From Zasmidium citrigriseum (lineage: Eukaryota > Ascomycota > Dothideomycetes > Mycosphaerellales > Mycosphaerellaceae), in contig NHNW01000017.1 of assembly GCA_002786025.1 (NCBI GenBank), positions 806,001 through 870,000 on the forward strand: 64,000 bases of DNA, written 5' to 3'. Below are positions 1-10,740 of the stretch, in pieces; within the stretch, counting starts at the first letter, position 1; every line of letters starts with the position of its first letter. The notes below the pieces were generated by a model, which saw only the letters and a program-made list of their open reading frames with translations, was not told where the DNA came from and made no database searches. The position numbers and the translations under genes were made by a program.

Positions 1-2261
1 CAGCGATCAATCATTTTCAATGCTCGACTGGGTGCGTAGTATGTTGCCAGGAATTGGGCCAGCTTTGTATGAACGTTCGATTGAGTAGCGAAGCTCGTAG
101 CATCCCCGATGATGCTCCATCTTGAGTCTGTCTTGGGGCGTTTGAGGGCACAGATCTCGCGAACGGTAACAACGCTTTCTGTAGGTAAGGCAGTATGCCG
201 ATATCGAGCTTCGATATGAAGGAAGTTCGACTCCAGAGTTCCAAGCATGCTCTCCAGCTCCACGAACAACGAGTCGGCATCGTTGTCCTTCTCGGTGCCA
301 GCGGCGGCTGGTTCTTGAGACTGAAGTCTTGGTACGTGGACCTTCAAGAATAAGGAGCTGCGTTGTCCGAATCTCAGGTCCTTGACGGCTTTCTGACCTA
401 TGACTTCCACGATTCGACAACGCTCGAGCGGCTTGTAACAGAGACGCAAGCTCGTGACACTGCCGAGGGAGCAACCATGCCTGACGTCTCGAAACATATT
501 GTCTAGAGAATCTGGATTGATGTCTACAGTGCCCCTGAAATCTAGCGCCCAGTTGTGGCGAGCTGGCAGAACGTTGGAGGCGTTTTCGTCAGGGCCAAGC
601 TCGATCTTGAGGGTATGTACTGGCCAGTTGACCATGCTGCCAATCGATTGTACCAGAGAAGAAGGAGCTTTTGAGATGACAAAGACTTGGACGCTCTCGT
701 GCTGGAGACCTTGATCCAGGAAGTTCATGAAAAACTGCTGCATTGGTTGGAACTTGTCGTCGGGTATGCACTCAGGGGTGTCTCTGCCCGAGGTATGAGG
801 TACAAGTCCCAATCTCTCCAGGACCAAGGCCGTGCTTGGAGGCATCAAAGCATGCAGCAGAGCACATCCACGAGCACCAGCGGGCTCGTCTGAACTCTGT
901 TGTCTCGCTGAAAGGACCGCAAGCCTATCGCCCGGAATGTCCAGCCTAGAACACAGCTCCACGATGCATTGATGTGCAATACTGCCAGCCATAGTCGAGA
1001 CATTCTCATCGATGACAATGACAGCATCCAAAGGCCGGTTCCGCATCGTCGATGAATACGTTGATGAGGAATTCGCTTCAACAGACTTGGTACGAACAGT
1101 CGCTTCGATCGCCACCCAGACGTCTCTCGACAGGCCAACATCAACTGATTCGCGGTCGACCGAGATCTTCAGATCAATATAAGGTACCGTGGCTTGAAGA
1201 TCTGCAATATCTTTGTCCACGGCCGAGTACATGGATCTGAACTGTGGTCGTGGAGTTGGCTCTGGAGTAGGCGAGTGAGGCGTTGGTGAAGGGGAAAGCA
1301 ACCGATCCGAGAACTGTCTATCTGGTACCGGCCTTGGGTTCGAAACCATTGATGGCGGAGTCATGAGAGTCCCACTGGCCAGGAATTCATCCGTCGAGAT
1401 GCTTGAATCAGTGAACGACCGCTGCGAGGCAGACGTATCGACATCCAGATCCTGGCTTTCGATGCTGTCTCTGCTGACTTCGAAACTTCGCAAACGACTT
1501 CGTTCTCGCTGCTCTTCAGAGCTCTGTTTGCGCCTGTTGGAGATTCGTCGGATGAGTCCTGGTTCGGCTTCTGTCGACCTCATAGAATGCGAACTGCGTG
1601 ATCGATGCGCAATGCCTTCCTTCACTTTGGTGAGCATACGCCGGCTGACGGACTTGTGCCGAAGCATCTTTCCAGGGGTCGGGGGAGGCATAGCAACAGC
1701 GGAGTCGTCGGTCGTATGTGCTGTCAGAGTGGACTTCGAATCATTCTGCACTGGAGAGATGACATTGTTCGCAAACGGCAGGCTCGGAGGTGCTGGAGAA
1801 GTGCATCCCGGCGACATGCAACTCTCGTCGTTCACAGAGTGCACGCACGGGGGTGCGACATCCGCGTAGATGGTGTTCTGCTTCAGATTCTCCCTCGTTT
1901 TGCGAACTTTCAATGGTGAATCAGTCTTCCTGCAGGCCGAATGGTCTCTCTGTCGAGCAAGTGATGGCTTGCTGTTCGGTGAGAGCATAGCAAAAGGTGG
2001 TGAATGATTCAAGGCGGACTGCTGCCAGTGCCGCATTCCCAGAGTCCCAGACAGATTCCCAGGTGGTGTTGAGCCATCGCGAAGGTAGTGCCCTGGGGAC
2101 ATGTTCTGCATGCTGTCAGGTGATCCAATCGCTTTACAATCTTTTCGCTTTACCTCCTTGTTCGCCATCGTCTTCTCAGCCCTGACGCTCAACTCAGAGA
2201 GGGACAGCGAAAGCTCAAACTGCTCGGTTTGGGAGTATGCAAAGACAAGGTGAGTTGGCAT
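1..2261 (-). CDS. vWA-like protein with a disordered N-terminal half, 3' end outside the window
   Basis: On the minus strand a single frame is open from the stop at 2325-2327 to the window edge, with no stop over about 750 codons. The first ATG is at 2261, so the protein starts there and runs off the left edge. Residues 1 to about 350 are rich in Ser, Pro, Arg and Thr and look disordered. From about residue 412 the pattern fits a von Willebrand A fold: strand 1 DAVIVIDENVSTM carries a degenerate metal-site motif (D-E-N-V-S instead of DxSxS), followed by strands GDRLAVLSAR, VQVFVISKAP and WPVHTLKIE. I do not recognise the family, and the vWA assignment is inference from this pattern. It lies 275 bp downstream of the E2-like gene, on the same strand. 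No intron is needed in the visible part. Small open frames on the plus strand here are shadows. Confidence 0.7.
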   Translation of the reverse strand, partial: MPTHLVFAYSQTEQFELSLSLSELSVRAEKTMANKEVKRKDCKAIGSPDSMQNMSPGHYLRDGSTPPGNLSGTLGMRHWQQSALNHSPPFAMLSPNSKPSLARQRDHSACRKTDSPLKVRKTRENLKQNTIYADVAPPCVHSVNDESCMSPGCTSPAPPSLPFANNVISPVQNDSKSTLTAHTTDDSAVAMPPPTPGKMLRHKSVSRRMLTKVKEGIAHRSRSSHSMRSTEAEPGLIRRISNRRKQSSEEQRERSRLRSFEVSRDSIESQDLDVDTSASQRSFTDSSISTDEFLASGTLMTPPSMVSNPRPVPDRQFSDRLLSPSPTPHSPTPEPTPRPQFRSMYSAVDKDIADLQATVPYIDLKISVDRESVDVGLSRDVWVAIEATVRTKSVEANSSSTYSSTMRNRPLDAVIVIDENVSTMAGSIAHQCIVELCSRLDIPGDRLAVLSARQQSSDEPAGARGCALLHALMPPSTALVLERLGLVPHTSGRDTPECIPDDKFQPMQQFFMNFLDQGLQHESVQVFVISKAPSSLVQSIGSMVNWPVHTLKIELGPDENASNVLPARHNWALDFRGTVDINPDSLDNMFRDVRHGCSLGSVTSLRLCYKPLERCRIVEVIGQKAVKDLRFGQRSSLFLKVHVPRLQSQEPAAAGTEKDNDADSLFVELESMLGTLESNFLHIEARYRHTALPTESVVTVREICALKRPKTDSRWSIIGDATSFATQSNVHTKLAQFLATYYAPSRALKMIDR

Positions 2262-2536
2262 TGTGAAGTCGCCAGGTGAGTATGGGTAAGTACTGCATCG
2301 AAGCGTCCTTCCTGGCTCGTGGTTCTATCCAAAACAGAGGAAGTTGTCAACGTCGCGGTCGTCCATGCCGGCAGAATCGTGGAAAGTCGCTCCTGCCTCT
2401 TTGGTGAATCGGCTTGGCATTGTCTCCAGCGCCACGACTTCATCATTCGGTTACCGAATTTAAGGGGCTGTATCGACTCGATTGTCTTTTCACATGACAT
2501 TCTTGGGTATCTGATCTATGAGTACAATGATTCTCT

Positions 2537-3583
2537 TCAACTTGCAGCCTCGGCCTTTCGCATGGGTGAAATTTGGTTCAATGTCTCCTGGTCGATCTTG
2601 AAGAAGTTGATCTGGAGTCAAGTTAGCAATCGCTATAGTAGAAGAAACAGTTGCTAGACTCACCACATCGTTGTTCTCTCCTCCATACAGCACTGGCTCA
2701 GATAGACTGGCGTTCACACTCTTCCTCACTCTATCCTCCCACACGCCCTGCCAGTTCCACTCACCTGGCCTACGAGCCCCTCCTGGCTGCTGTCGCGGAG
2801 ATGCACTGCGCTCTTTACTCTGCTCCCTGCTCTCTCCAAGCGAACGTGCAACAGATGTAGCTCTGCTGGCGGCTGGCGTCTTGGAACGGTAGCTTCTCCA
2901 CGCATGCCAGGCGCCATTGTTGGCCGCAGCATCCAGCGGTATCGAATCCAGCACTTCCTCCGTATCAAAAACGACGCGAATGTACTGCAGCAGCTCAACG
3001 ACATGCGGTAGCTGCTGGTGCTTCGCATCGTCGCGCTCATGTTGCTCGCGCAGAGCGCCATCCTCTTCCTGGCCGTCTTGTGCCACGGCGGGCTCTTTCA
3101 CGTCGGGCCTGCTTGCGACGTCGCTTGCAGATGGAAACCATTCCGGGAAGCCATGACGCAGACTGAGGCCGCCCGGGGGCAGTCGATGGGAGTCGGCGGC
3201 ACCAATGGCGGGATCGGTGGTGAAATCCCTGCTGGAGTACGTGTACGTGGTGAGCGGTGTTACAAGTGGGTGGAAGACATCACTCTGGAACGTGACTACT
3301 GGCGGGCGCTGGGGATAGTCGTCGTCAAAGGCAATTTGGAAGCGGAGCACGGCGTTCATGTATGGTCCTGGGCCGATGATGAGCGTGCCCGCGCATGCAT
3401 CGATCGTGGATGCTGGCAGTCGTTGCCGCGTTGCTCACCTTTGCGGACGAAGAGTACGCCGGTCCACAGGAGCGGATGGTCTGGCACGGGGGCCACGTAG
3501 ACGCCCTTGGGACAGGCATGTTTCAAGGTCGCGTAGTCCACGCAGAGCTTCTGCCGCACGAACGCGGCCGAGGCGAAGGACAT
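2537..3583 (-). CDS. Inactive E2-like (UEV) protein, AKTIP/FTS type
   Basis: Three exons, 3583-3439, 3367-2664 and 2611-2537, join in frame to give 307 aa. Both introns have GT-AG ends, and the second has a GCTAAC branch site. Residues about 10-90 form the N-terminal half of a ubiquitin-conjugating fold (VYVAPVPDHPLLWTGVLFVR, FDDDYPQRPPVVTF, VFHPLV). The helix after the active-site region follows near residue 150 (VVELLQYIRVVFD). The HPN motif and catalytic Cys of E2 enzymes are missing: after VFHPLV comes TPLTTYTYSS. This matches the AKTIP/FTS/Crossed-out group, which in animals forms the FTS-Hook-FHIP complex for dynein-driven endosome transport. A similar role here is inference from the family. 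The C-terminal third is rich in Arg and Ser (SREQSKERSASPR) and ends in a short third exon. Confidence 0.8.
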
Positions 3584-3926
3584 GATGTTAGCACCTCATG
3601 TCAGTCGGTTGTTGTGTGTTTTGGACTCGTGCGAGCTTCGACACCAGAAAGATCGCAGAAGGCTCGGCATCGGCTACGTCACGTGCGAGAACGACATGAG
3701 ACGATCTCGTGGGCAGGGATCAATGCGAACACTACAAGGAGCTGATATTTGCAGCCCCGGTAGAAGGAGTCGTGGTGTGGTTACAGAACGAGGTGCATGC
3801 TGGTTAGAACTCTCAGGCATCTACATTTTGTGATTTGACCGAAATTATAAAACGTGAGCTCGTACAATGCGCAGGATTGGTCGCGGCACCATCGAAGGAT
3901 GCGACACCCAGCCGCAATTAAACGTA
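3584..3926. other. Upstream region of the E2-like gene, ending at the transposon insertion site
   Basis: I see no gene here. This is the presumed promoter of the minus-strand E2-like gene. It still contains normal CA and TG dinucleotides and ends at the TA (3925-3926) that forms the left target-site duplication of the mariner-like element. Confidence 0.6.
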
Positions 3927-3965
3927 CACCCTCTGGCCAGCTCCGAGGTGCTGAGACTAGCTCTT
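3927..3965 (+). repeat. Left terminal inverted repeat of the mariner-like element
   Basis: It matches the reverse complement of 5881-5919 over 39 bp with one difference (A versus G at offset 33). It keeps CA and TG dinucleotides, unlike the interior. Confidence 0.9.
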
Positions 3966-5880
3966 GAGTCAATACCACCCTTGTCCAACCCCTTAATACA
4001 ATCTTCTTAATTCGTGTCTATTGTTATCGCTTAGTAGAGGTGTTATTGTCCTCTTATTAGAAGAGGTTACGTTATTAAGGTTATAAGTACCCTAGGCGTA
4101 ATTTAGAGTAATAACTCTAACCCCTTTATATAACCTTCTCTTCTTTAATACTACTCTCTACTAGCTTACTACTATTTATTATCGTCTTATATAATATCTA
4201 GTACCTCCGTAAATAACTAGATCTAGTATTATTAATATAGAAAGAGCTATATAAGATAGAGTATAAGAGAAGAGTAGTAGGTAGGCTAAGGAATAGATTC
4301 TTAGGTAGCTAGTAATATAATTACTAACTTCTTCGCCCTCTAGATAGCTATAATACTAGTACTACGCTCTTAGCGAGTATAATAGCCTCTAGATATACTA
4401 TACCTAGTTATAGGGAGTATAAGGAGTATTCTTATAGCCTCTAGGCCTAAGAGTAGCTTACTTATACCCTTTTCGCTACTCGATATAAATCTAACCCCCT
4501 CTAGCTTTATACCTTTATAAGATTAAGGAATTAACTACTACCTACGCTATACTATTAAATACCTCTATAGAGTAGCTTAAGATACGATCTAGTCTATTAT
4601 AGAGCGTATAGGCTATACGCCCTATACGATCTATCGTATTACTAATAAGCTAGAAACTCTAATACGTACCTAGCCTTATATTAGCCGAATCTACCTAGAC
4701 GACGTACGAGCTACTATAATATTAATACCCCTTCGCGAGTAAGTTATTAATTACTTAGAGATAGTCCCTAACGCCTATAGGCTAATATATAGTAAGCTAG
4801 CTATTTCTATAGGTCTTAATATCTCTATACGTATAATACGTTATATTATACGTACCTACGGCTTCCGACGGTATATTATAAAGGCTAAACTACTCCTTAG
4901 CGAGCTTATAAAGATACGATAGCTTTAATAGGCTCTATAATATATAGACTAGATATAAGAAGACTAGTATAACGTTATCTTCTTAGATAAGATAGCTATA
5001 TACTATAGCGGCTACTAATAACTATATATAACTCGTAGGCTATACGAGTAATTTAATCTAGACTATCTCCGCCCTCGTAGACTTTAAATCTCTTACTAAA
5101 TATACTAGGATATAATATCTAGTATAGGAAGAGGCCTACTTATCTACTAGTAACGTTAATAATAGGGAACTATTACTACGTAGTCCTTTATTATATATAT
5201 CGTATCTATAATTATCGACTACTTCTAAGTACTTATTAATAAGATTAAACTCGAGCTTATAGCCTTTATAGGAGTACTATAGCTATACCCTATAGCTCTA
5301 TACTAAAGAGAGGCTATCTTTTAGTAAAATAACGCTCTAGCTTATAAGGCTAACGTAACGAAGGCTACTCTTACTTAATAAGGCGTAAGACTTATATAGT
5401 TTCTAGCTTCCTCGCTAGATCTTAACCCTATTAAGACTATCTAGCGTATTATTAAGGATTTAATTAACTTACCCCTTATCTATATACTAACCTTAGACGT
5501 AGAGCTAGAAGCCCGTATATATAATACTTAGATATAGATTACTTATAAGTAAATTAGAGCTATTATTAGTACTATACCCTTACGTATATAAGCCGTTATT
5601 ACTACTAGAGGTAGGCCTATAAAGTACTAAGAAAGGATTACTTATAATAATTAAGATTAGACTATTTAATATAGCTAGTTTAGCTTATAACTACTTGTTT
5701 AATTTACTTACTATATACTATCTCTCTAGCCTCTCCTTTATTATCCTTAGATAGCTAGCTATCTTTAAAACTATAGTCCTTAACCTTATTATATCCTTCT
5801 TCTTTAATAGGTGCAGTCAGAAGTCACATGAGCCGCCTAACCCTTTTAATCACCACAGGGTACCCCTTGGCAAGCTAGTT

Positions 5881-5919
5881 AAGAGCCAGTCTCAGCACCT
5901 CGGAGCTGGCCAGAGGGTG
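5881..5919 (-). repeat. Right terminal inverted repeat of the mariner-like element
   Basis: Reverse-complement partner of 3927-3965. It is followed by TA at 5920-5921, the target duplication. Confidence 0.9.
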
Positions 5920-5921
5920 TA

Positions 5922-7538
5922 CGAAACTGACTCTTGCGTGCGCCTCGAATCAGTCGCCGCGAAAGGCAATGATGACGGGTGCATCTTCCAGGCTCGCGAC
6001 GTCAGATTCCTGCTTCGGGAGGCTCGTCCATTGGTGTTGAGCCACATCACACCGCTTACGCTTCACATTGAGTGAGGAGCCTCTGGGAGCGGTCATGTGG
6101 TGGAACAGCGACCAGTGATTGACATGTCACCTTTGCCCACCGAACGACGTCGACATGGCCAAGCCGGCCAATCCAGTCCGCCCGGCACAGAGGCATTCGT
6201 GAAGGCCAAGCGGCCCGGCAGCCAGTGCCAGCGCACATCGGCAAGGCGGACAGTCACGCTCGACACGTCGCTCGCATCCCGGCCGGGGCGCCGTCGCCGA
6301 GGGAGCGTCTACGGGCTGACAACGAGCGCAGACGCTGCAGCACCGGGGGCGAGAGGGAGACAGGCCGGGGAGAGTCGATTGATCGTATTGATGGGAAGTT
6401 TATGTATCTCGCGCTGGGAGCAGTCGCATCGGCATCGCGGATCGCTTGGCGGTGTGTCTGTGCGTCTTGTGTAGCATTGGTCGCATCGCATCTCGCTCGC
6501 TGCACCGCTGTTGCTGTGCGACATGCATCTCAATTGCCCCGCGTGACCGCTCGCAAATCCTTTCTGGCTGAGCAGAGCGCTGTCGACGTGTTCGTCGCCG
6601 AGGGGAAGACGCCTGCAGCAGCAGTGTCAGGACCCGCGCGCAGGACTGCGGCGATTATATGCAGCAGGCCTGCGAGTGAGGCCGCCAGACGCACTCTTCA
6701 CGATGACCGGCATTGCGCCTGGCGATGACGTCCTGCAGGCTGGCAGAAACCGTCCGCACCGCATCCCCGGTACGCCAACGGTCATATGACCGGCAGTTAG
6801 ACGCCAGAGAAGTCAGGAGAAGCTTTGCAAACGGCGCTCGTCTCAGGAGACGCGCGAATCAGATGAAGGCTGCTTCCGCGCCTGCGCAGGGAGCATGGGT
6901 GCAGGAACACACGCTAATGTGATGCCGATGAGCCTATAACAGTCTCGCGTGGCGCCGTGCCCGCGTCCCTGTCGTGCTGCAAGGCCATTGGAAATAGAAC
7001 ATGCGGCGAAGGCAGGGCATGCGAGTCACGAAGGCTGCGGTGCCGGTGCACGATGACATGCCCCGCCGGGGGACGAGTCGCGGCGGAGAGCTCTGCGTGA
7101 GTGAGGTGCATCGTGAGGTGCTGGTGCGGGCACGGCGCTGGGCGGTGCCTCGGTGGGAGTCGAGAAGTGGGTTGGGCGCAAATGTGATGATGGGAAAGGA
7201 GCCGGCTCGTCGGCTTGCGATCCCGCGCAATCGTGCTACGAGTTACCAATTCGAAGTGACGAACCTTAGTCGCCCCCCAGCCGGAGCCTATCCTTGCGCT
7301 CTGCTCAGGAGAAGACGAAGTTTTTCACCGCCAGATTATGCTTTCCCTTTGGGCCTGGCGGGCGGCCAGCAGTTACACTTGCGCTGTTTGACTCGCCCCG
7401 TTGCACGCTGCAGCCTCCCTCCGAAGATTGCAAGACACTGGTCGACGGGCACTGCCAGAGCTCTGCCGGACCGCAGGCCCGCGGCGAAGATGCCGCTGCT
7501 CGATGCTGGCGGGGCGGTGCCTGGTGCAGTGCGGGATG
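5922..7538. other. GC-rich non-coding island between two transposons
   Basis: Base composition is normal to GC-rich, with CA and TG present. Several open frames of 60-180 codons exist on both strands, but they overlap one another and show no recognisable domain, hydrophobic pattern or splice structure. I call no gene here. Confidence 0.5.
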
Positions 7539-7546
7539 CAGCATCG
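7539..7546. repeat. Left 8-bp target-site duplication
   Basis: CAGCATCG, repeated exactly at 10733-10740 on the other side of the element. Confidence 0.75.
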
Positions 7547-7921
7547 TAGGTATTCTTGGTTGTAGGAAGTTTTTAGTACAACCTTGTTTTCAGTGGTCCC
7601 GTGCGTCTGTAGCGGCCGTTACCGTTTCAACGTTATTTTGGTGGCAGTTGTAACGGCTCGTATCGCAATTTAGGCAAAACGGTGTCGATCCTTATATATC
7701 GTTCTTAGGCTAGTCGTTAATATATCGCCGCCGCCGCTACTACCGCTAGTAGTAAGTTGTCCGCCCTCTACCCCCCTTCCTTACTCTTAACAATAGCTTA
7801 TTTAATCCCCTTAGGTTGTGCTACAAGTAGAGAGCGTCTCTTTAATCTACGGCCGAACTAACCTCTTATACTATTAATCGATAAGTTTAAAGCCCGCTAG
7901 CTATAGGTATCGAATATATAG

Positions 7922-8581
7922 GAACCGAAGGAGCTACCGAGATCGAAGGATAGGCTAACGTAGAGGGTGATTTACTATTGTCGGTATAAAAGAGATGCTA
8001 CTCGGCCGCGAGAGCTTCTAGACGGCCTAAGGAAGACTAAGTATTACGACTTACCTTATAACGCTTCTATTAACTTAGTAAAGCGGTTTAGGTAGGCGGA
8101 GGACTGTCTATATAAGGTGCGAGTAAGTACTACTATTACAGATAGCGCGGCCGAGGATTTCAACCTATATTACTACTCGCTAAGTAATATAGTAAGTATC
8201 TAATAGTTAAGTAAGTAGAGCGGCGGCTAATAATATCGATAGGACTTACGGTCGGCCTTAGAGGCGCTTAAAAGCGTACTAAAGCACCTCGTAGTCGAGT
8301 TAGACGGTAACGTTGCGAAGGTCGTCTACGCCGTTAAGGAAGGCCTATTTACTCTCTAGTTTCGAGCGGTTAGCAGTTATAGCGTAACGCCTAGTATCGT
8401 TAATAAGGCGCGGCCGAAGGGTCTAAGGAAGAAGAAGAAGGTCGCTCTAGCGGCGCGAGGCAACGCTAAGATTCAAATCGATAGTTTAAAGGGTTTAAAG
8501 TGTCTAGAGTCCGGCCTAGCGATAGATCTAGAGACGGTAGAGGTAACGATCGATAGCAAGGTTATAAAAGGTGTAATTTAG
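7922..8581 (+). pseudogene. Unrecognised RIP-damaged frame 1 inside the transposon
   Basis: One frame is kept for 220 codons. Its stops are all TAA or TAG, as expected from RIP of CAA, CAG or TGG. The product is basic and ends with a run of Lys (RKKKKVA) followed by an acidic, leucine-rich tail. An intron-like GTAAGT follows the frame near 8,627. I do not recognise the family. It could be a DNA-binding accessory protein of the element or a captured host gene. Confidence 0.5.
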
Positions 8582-8919
8582 TAGTATAACTAGTAGAAGA
8601 AGGTGTTAGAGACTAGTTTAACTAGATAAGTAAGTTACGTAGAAACGCGAGAGTCTCGCGATATTAAGGATTATCTTAACTTTACTTACTAACTTCTATA
8701 TAGTTATTCCTTCTTAATACTACACACAAGACAATAGACCTTCGCTAGAACCTTTTTACGATTTACGTAAGAGATAAGTTTAACAATTAGCTACCTATAG
8801 GCTATATAATACTAGAAACTTAGAGATCTAGGCTTATTAAGGAAGGGGTAAAGGTTTTAAAGAAATAGTGCCCTCGGTAGAATCTAAAGATCTGTGTAAT
8901 TAATAATAGTGCTTAAGAG

Positions 8920-10005
8920 CGGCGGGCAATCTATCTAGTAATAGATTACAAGGTTAAGGTCTTCCTCTACTAAAAACACGCGAGAGAGACCTTTCTACGA
9001 CGATTTCCTTAGGCTAAATTTCCTAAGGTTATGTAGCTCTTTAATTACGCTATATATTACGCCCGAAGCCGAGCTTAGTACAGCGAGGATTTAAAGGCAA
9101 TTAATAATATATTAATTAAGAAGAAAGCCGATAAACGGGACAGAGACTACGTTAAGAATTAATAGGGTGCCGATAAGAGCTATTACTAGGTATCTTAGGC
9201 CCGACTAGACAACCCTCTACTATTATAGATAAGGATAACCTCCCCTCTTAAAGGGTATTACGCCGCCCTTAAATATAATAGCAATAAGCGCGAGATAGTG
9301 TAGTAGGACCTATATACGACGATTAATTAGATTATGTTAATCGACTACCGGTAATACGACAAGGCGAAGGAGTCTATATAACGACTTAAGAAGGGTACGA
9401 GCTATTAGAAGACGAAGGATCTATCTACGCTCTTACGGCTCTAGTTTGTAGCGCAAGATGTAATTAGAGACTAACTAGATAAGGCCGAGTAAGATCGCTA
9501 TAACGACAAGCCTATCTACCTTTATATAGTACGATTCTTCGATAGCGTAAGAGCACCTTATTATAGCTGCCTCTTCTAGTTTTAATACTTACTGCCCTGC
9601 CGCTATATCCTCCAAGATTACCTGTTTAAAGGTATTAACTTAACGGCCGTCTAGCTTTAGATATACGTTAACAACTTCGCCGGTTTTAATACCTAAGAGC
9701 GCTCTATCTACTAGTAGGTACGTAATACTAGACTCCTTATAGATAAGGGCTATAAGGTTAATAAGGAGCTTATAGAGCTAGAACTACGTAACCTTCGTAG
9801 GCACTTTAACGAAGCGACTAAGGCGGCATCTTAAGCCTATTATTGCATCCGAGACGACAATACTATCTACGATAGTAAACTACGGAAGGTATACCTCTTA
9901 CGCTTCGTAAGGAAGTTTAAAGACGCCCTTAAATCGCTCGTAACCTTCTTAATCGACGACTTTATCGCTAAGGGCGCTCTAGCCGTCACCTTTACCGGCG
10001 AGCGA
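8920..10005 (+). pseudogene. Unrecognised RIP-damaged frame 2 inside the transposon
   Basis: One frame runs through about 360 codons to the TAA after ACC-GGC-GAG-CGA at about 9997-10005, interrupted only by TAA and TAG. Readable segments include LVIDYKVKVFLY, PLKGYYAALKYNSNKRE, LPCRYILQDYLFKG and LELRNLRRHFNEA. The pattern is of a folded, helix-rich protein with many charged residues. No DDE transposase, reverse transcriptase or recombinase motif is obvious, though acidic catalytic residues cannot be placed by eye. It may be the element's transposase in unfamiliar form. Confidence 0.5.
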
Positions 10006-10732
10006 TAATAATACTAGATATTACTTCCTTCTAAGCTATCTACGCTATTACGAGTACCTTAGATACTAACGCGAGCGCCTTACGCTCTTAGAGCGACGAC
10101 AATACTAGTTATAGCGATTCGATACCCTTAACTGCCTCTTCGTACGCCTATACGTTAATAACCGCCGTTATATTAACAACCGCCGTTACAAGCGCCCTTA
10201 TCGTTACCTCTATCGACGCTAGTACCCTTATTAGCTCTACGGCATTATAAGCTTTAAGAGCGTCGATTTACCTACCTTAATATCTAGTTACGTAGCGATA
10301 ACTTTGACGAGCTATATAATAATAAGGACACCTTCTTTGTAATAGACATAAGCGATACTACCCCCCTTACTATAGCGGCGGCCGCTCTACCCTCCTTACT
10401 ACTACCGCTAGTACTACCTACGCCCTTAAATCTCTTATAAGCTACCGCCGCCTATATAGCCGGTAAAGCAGCCCTCCACGACTAGCTAGAGAACTATAAG
10501 GTTTATAGGAATCTATACTACCTTCGTAACGCCGATTAAGAAGATAGAGATAGTAATAATAAGCGTTAGAGGCGGTAGTAACAATAGGGCGGTAATAAGG
10601 ATCATTATTTGTGGCGTTTTTAGCACACTCCCATAACGGTGGGGAAATCACACCAATTTCACAGCGAAATGAGCCAAATTGATCCCGGCAGAGTGGGTTG
10701 ACGCTAAAAACTTCTTACATCCAAGACAACTC

Positions 10733-10740
10733 CAGCATCG
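10733..10740. repeat. Right 8-bp target-site duplication
   Basis: CAGCATCG, identical to 7539-7546. Confidence 0.75.

Larger units (their letters stand above)
3927..5919 (+). mobile_element. Tc1/mariner-like DNA transposon, RIP-inactivated
   Basis: The element is 1,993 bp long, bounded by inverted repeats of about 39 bp with one mismatch (3927-3965 and 5881-5919, both starting CACCCTCTGGCC) and a TA duplication (3925-3926 and 5920-5921). TA is the Tc1/mariner target. The interior from about 3,985 to 5,811 has almost no CA or TG and many TA, the RIP signature. On the plus strand near 5405-5460 the frame reads L-A-S-S-L-D-L-N-P-I-K-T-I-stop-R-I-I-K, a mutated form of the S-P-D-L-N-P-I-E end motif of Tc1/mariner DDE transposases. 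A G-R-P-I-K segment near 5,610 fits the transposase C-terminus. Many in-frame TAA and TAG codons show it is dead. The ends escaped RIP. Confidence 0.8.
7547..10732 (+). mobile_element. DNA transposon with 8-bp target duplication, superfamily unassigned
   Basis: The ends are imperfect inverted repeats. The left reads TCTTGGTTGTAGGAAGTT from 7554; the right, read from the opposite strand from 10726, gives TCTTGGATGTAAGAAGTT. An exact 8-bp repeat, CAGCATCG, flanks the element at 7539-7546 and 10733-10740. An 8-bp duplication and a left end starting TAGG fit hAT, but Mutator-like elements also make 8-10 bp duplications. The interior (about 7,690-10,600) is strongly RIP-mutated. Two plus-strand frames survive with only TAA/TAG interruptions: 7922-8581 (about 220 codons) and about 8920-10005 (over 350 codons). 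I recognise no transposase signature in either. Confidence 0.7.

Noticed and set aside
1363..1869. Plus-strand open frame of 168 codons
   Set aside because: It lies fully opposite the long minus-strand gene at 1-2261 and has low-complexity shadow composition.
6225..7549. Plus-strand open frames of 167 and 182 codons between the two transposons
   Set aside because: GC-rich DNA gives chance frames; they overlap minus-strand frames of similar size and show no domain or splice pattern.
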